A DNA stretch of 64,000 nt from Bacillota bacterium (lineage in GTDB: Bacteria; Bacillota; Clostridia; Lachnospirales; Lachnospiraceae): the NCBI GenBank assembly GCA_023398615.1, contig JAEWSD010000022.1:1-64000 (forward strand), in the 5' to 3' direction. The notes under the pieces are model-generated. The model had not been told where the DNA came from. It worked only from the letters and a program-made list of their open reading frames with translations, and ran no database searches. A program made the position numbers and the translations under genes. The first letter of the stretch is position 1, and every line of letters begins with the position of its first letter. Positions 63,906 through 64,000 of the stretch are shown here, in pieces.

Positions 63906-64000
63906 AATTCAGACCTTGTATCGATATTCATAACGGAAAGGTTAAGCAGATTGTTGGCGGCAGTATAAATGAACATAGCAATCAGGTGGAAGTGAATTTT
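63902..64000 (+). CDS. hisA: HisA-like phosphoribosylformimino-AICAR-phosphate isomerase, N-terminal part (cut by window edge)
   Basis: The first 33 codons of a TIM-barrel isomerase of histidine synthesis. FRPCIDIHNGKVKQIVGG matches the first strand and catalytic-aspartate loop of HisA (D in CIDIHNGK); the variant with FRPCIDIHNG is the form I associate with clostridial and eukaryotic-like HisA proteins rather than the standard LIPAIDLKDG. AAAGGAG stands before ATG 63902. The rest lies beyond the window, so whether other his genes follow is unknown. Confidence 0.8.
   Translation, partial: MKFRPCIDIHNGKVKQIVGGSINEHSNQVEVNF

Overview
The window looks like a chromosomal segment from a spore-forming, low-GC Gram-positive anaerobe of the Clostridia, most likely Lachnospiraceae (family-level assignment is my inference from gene content). 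The signs are strong AGGAGG-type ribosome binding sites, a CIRCE element before groES, an alpha/beta-type small acid-soluble spore protein, XylR/ROK control of xylA-xylB, an AddAB nuclease, a ZTP riboswitch before purH and a BlaI/M56 pair. I see no insertion sequence, prophage, CRISPR array, rRNA or tRNA. The left and right ends cut through genes (an aminotransferase and hisA).

Layout. 1-7.8 kb is housekeeping: two aminotransferases, a lone receiver protein, glnS, a DUF2225 protein, groES-groEL and a small membrane protein. 7.8-10.9 kb holds guaB, then an anchored amidase and a dCMP deaminase on the minus strand. 11-18.3 kb is a complete phosphate-starvation locus, pstS-pstC-pstA-pstB-phoU-phoB-phoR, with a candidate Pho box before pstS and an unusual PDZ-like insert in PstA. 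18.3-33.7 kb is a catabolic island: a minus-strand PrpR-type regulator faces a plus-strand run of pdxA2, a four-carbon sugar-acid kinase, two zinc dehydrogenases, a cyclase-family hydrolase, a ribose-type ABC importer (with ATPase and permease fused) and an NfnAB-like pair. 33.7-35.6 kb is purH behind a ZTP riboswitch. 35.7-39.3 kb has a cold-shock protein, a secreted Ig-like protein and a second OmpR-type two-component system. 39.5-43.3 kb has a 6S RNA gene, nadE, degV and a small membrane protein. 43.4-50.7 kb is addB-addA. 50.8-61 kb holds two paralogous chemoreceptors around a spore-protein/lipid-kinase pair and a ROK repressor, followed by xylA-xylB with a clear XylR-type operator. 61.2-63.7 kb is a minus-strand BlaI repressor plus a membrane M56 metallopeptidase fused to a LytR-CpsA-Psr domain. 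The window ends in the first codons of hisA.

How the parts work together. The Pho proteins import phosphate and sense its supply through PstSCAB-PhoU to PhoR-PhoB. The island appears to import a sugar-like substrate, oxidise it with the two dehydrogenases, phosphorylate a C4 acid and decarboxylate it to dihydroxyacetone phosphate; the exact substrate cannot be read from sequence. BlaI binds two sites that overlap its own -35 box, which suggests an inducible cell-envelope stress switch whose sensor carries a wall-polymer transferase domain in place of the usual penicillin-binding sensor. That fusion, the PDZ-like insert in PstA and the PrpR-type regulator lacking the sigma-54 contact loop are the most unusual items. 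All calls are from reading the sequence; no database search was run.
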